Assembly (NCBI GenBank): GCA_026415015.1
Contig: JAOAHW010000010.1
Coordinates: 1 to 15,717, forward strand
Direction: 5' to 3'
Source: Syntrophorhabdaceae bacterium
GTDB lineage: Bacteria; Desulfobacterota; Syntrophorhabdia; Syntrophorhabdales; Syntrophorhabdaceae
Length of the DNA: 15,717 nt
Positions 15,339 through 15,717 of the stretch are shown here, piece by piece (the stretch's first letter is position 1; each line of letters opens with the position of its first letter). A program made the translations under genes and the position numbers. The notes beneath the pieces were generated by a model, which worked only from the letters and a program-made list of their open reading frames with translations, was not told the origin of the DNA and searched no databases.

Positions 15339-15717
15339 ATATCACACCTACAATGAACCAAAGAGGATCCTGGTGACAGGTGGTGCAGGCTTTATAGGCT
15401 CCCATTTATGTGAGAGACTAATCAATGATGGACATGAGGTCATTGCCCTTGACAACCTTTTTACAGGGACAAAGGCCAACATAAGCAATATAATGAAGCA
15501 CCCAAATTTTGAGTTTATAAGGCATGATATAACAAACCCTATCCTCCTTGAGGTGGACTGGATTTTCAATCTTGCCTGCCCTGCAAGCCCCATCCATTAC
15601 CAGTATAACCCGGTAAAGACCATAAAGGTTAATGTCCTTGGGGCATTAAACATGCTCGGCCTTGCAAAGAGGGTTAAGGCAAGGATAATGCAGGCATCCA
15701 CAAGCGAGGTCTACGGT
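15331..15717 (+). CDS. UDP-glucuronate decarboxylase (UDP-xylose synthase)-like SDR, 3' end cut by window edge
   Basis: 129 N-terminal residues of an extended short-chain dehydrogenase are visible. The NAD-binding motif TGGAGFIGS is at 16-24, the acidic end of beta-2 gives LDNLFTG (40-46), and DIT appears at 66-68. The segment [16 protein letters not shown] (82-97) is characteristic of UDP-glucuronate decarboxylases rather than UDP-glucose 4-epimerases or dTDP-glucose dehydratases. STSEVYG (123-129) ends the visible part, and the YxxxK catalytic motif lies beyond the window. The enzyme would decarboxylate UDP-glucuronate, the product of the gene before it, to UDP-xylose. The ATG overlaps the end of ugd by 8 bases, with AGGA just before it, giving tight coupling and supporting a shared pathway. 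The family assignment is firm, the exact product less so. Confidence 0.88.
   Translation, partial: MYRYHTYNEPKRILVTGGAGFIGSHLCERLINDGHEVIALDNLFTGTKANISNIMKHPNFEFIRHDITNPILLEVDWIFNLACPASPIHYQYNPVKTIKVNVLGALNMLGLAKRVKARIMQASTSEVYG

Noticed and set aside
1..15717. Search by eye for CRISPR arrays, tRNA/rRNA genes, insertion sequences and defence-type genes
   Set aside because: None seen. Coding density is near complete on the minus strand, and the only gap over 30 bases is the 140-base divergent intergenic region.

Overview
This window is a bacterial chromosomal segment with two divergent transcription units separated by a 140-base intergenic region (13870-14009). It looks like ordinary, vertically inherited housekeeping DNA. 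I see no transposase, phage gene, CRISPR array, tRNA or rRNA. Codon use is uniform and rich in ATA (Ile) and AGG/AGA (Arg), in a moderately AT-rich genome. Together with an N-terminally DHH- and CBS-fused tRNA nucleotidyltransferase, this fits a Nitrospirota or Desulfobacterota (deltaproteobacterial) type of organism, possibly thermophilic. The taxonomic guess is inference and low confidence.

Minus strand (13869 down to 1, running off the window edge): twelve tightly packed genes, almost certainly one operon, in transcription order rimP, nusA, infB, ylxP-like (DUF503), rbfA, nrnA-like DHH phosphoesterase, truB, rpsO, pnp, M16 peptidase, dut, xerD-like tyrosine recombinase, and a partial DHH-CBS-CBS-tRNA nucleotidyltransferase fusion. 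Counting the partial last gene that makes thirteen. Gaps are 0-28 bases, and three neighbouring pairs overlap by 11-17 bases. The core (rimP-nusA-infB-rbfA-truB-rpsO-pnp) is the widely conserved transcription/translation operon: 30S maturation (RimP, RbfA), transcription elongation and termination (NusA), initiation (IF-2), tRNA modification (TruB), ribosomal protein S15 and 3'-5' RNA decay (PNPase). The distal part adds nanoRNA/pAp turnover, an M16 peptidase, dUTP removal, chromosome dimer resolution and tRNA 3'-end synthesis. The ylxR and ylxQ genes found between nusA and infB in many Gram-positive bacteria are absent.

Plus strand (14010 to the right edge): ugd (UDP-glucose 6-dehydrogenase), overlapping by 8 bases a partial SDR gene whose sequence matches UDP-glucuronate decarboxylase (UDP-xylose synthase). 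Together they would convert UDP-glucose to UDP-glucuronate and then UDP-xylose for cell-surface polysaccharide. They may begin a longer polysaccharide cluster beyond the window.

The points most worth a second look are a terminator-like hairpin in the rimP-nusA leader, the multidomain tRNA nucleotidyltransferase with a substituted DHH metal-site residue alongside a second DHH gene in the same operon, an unusually distant Shine-Dalgarno for infB, and a non-standard TruB catalytic-loop motif. I did not find convincing evidence for a previously undescribed system.
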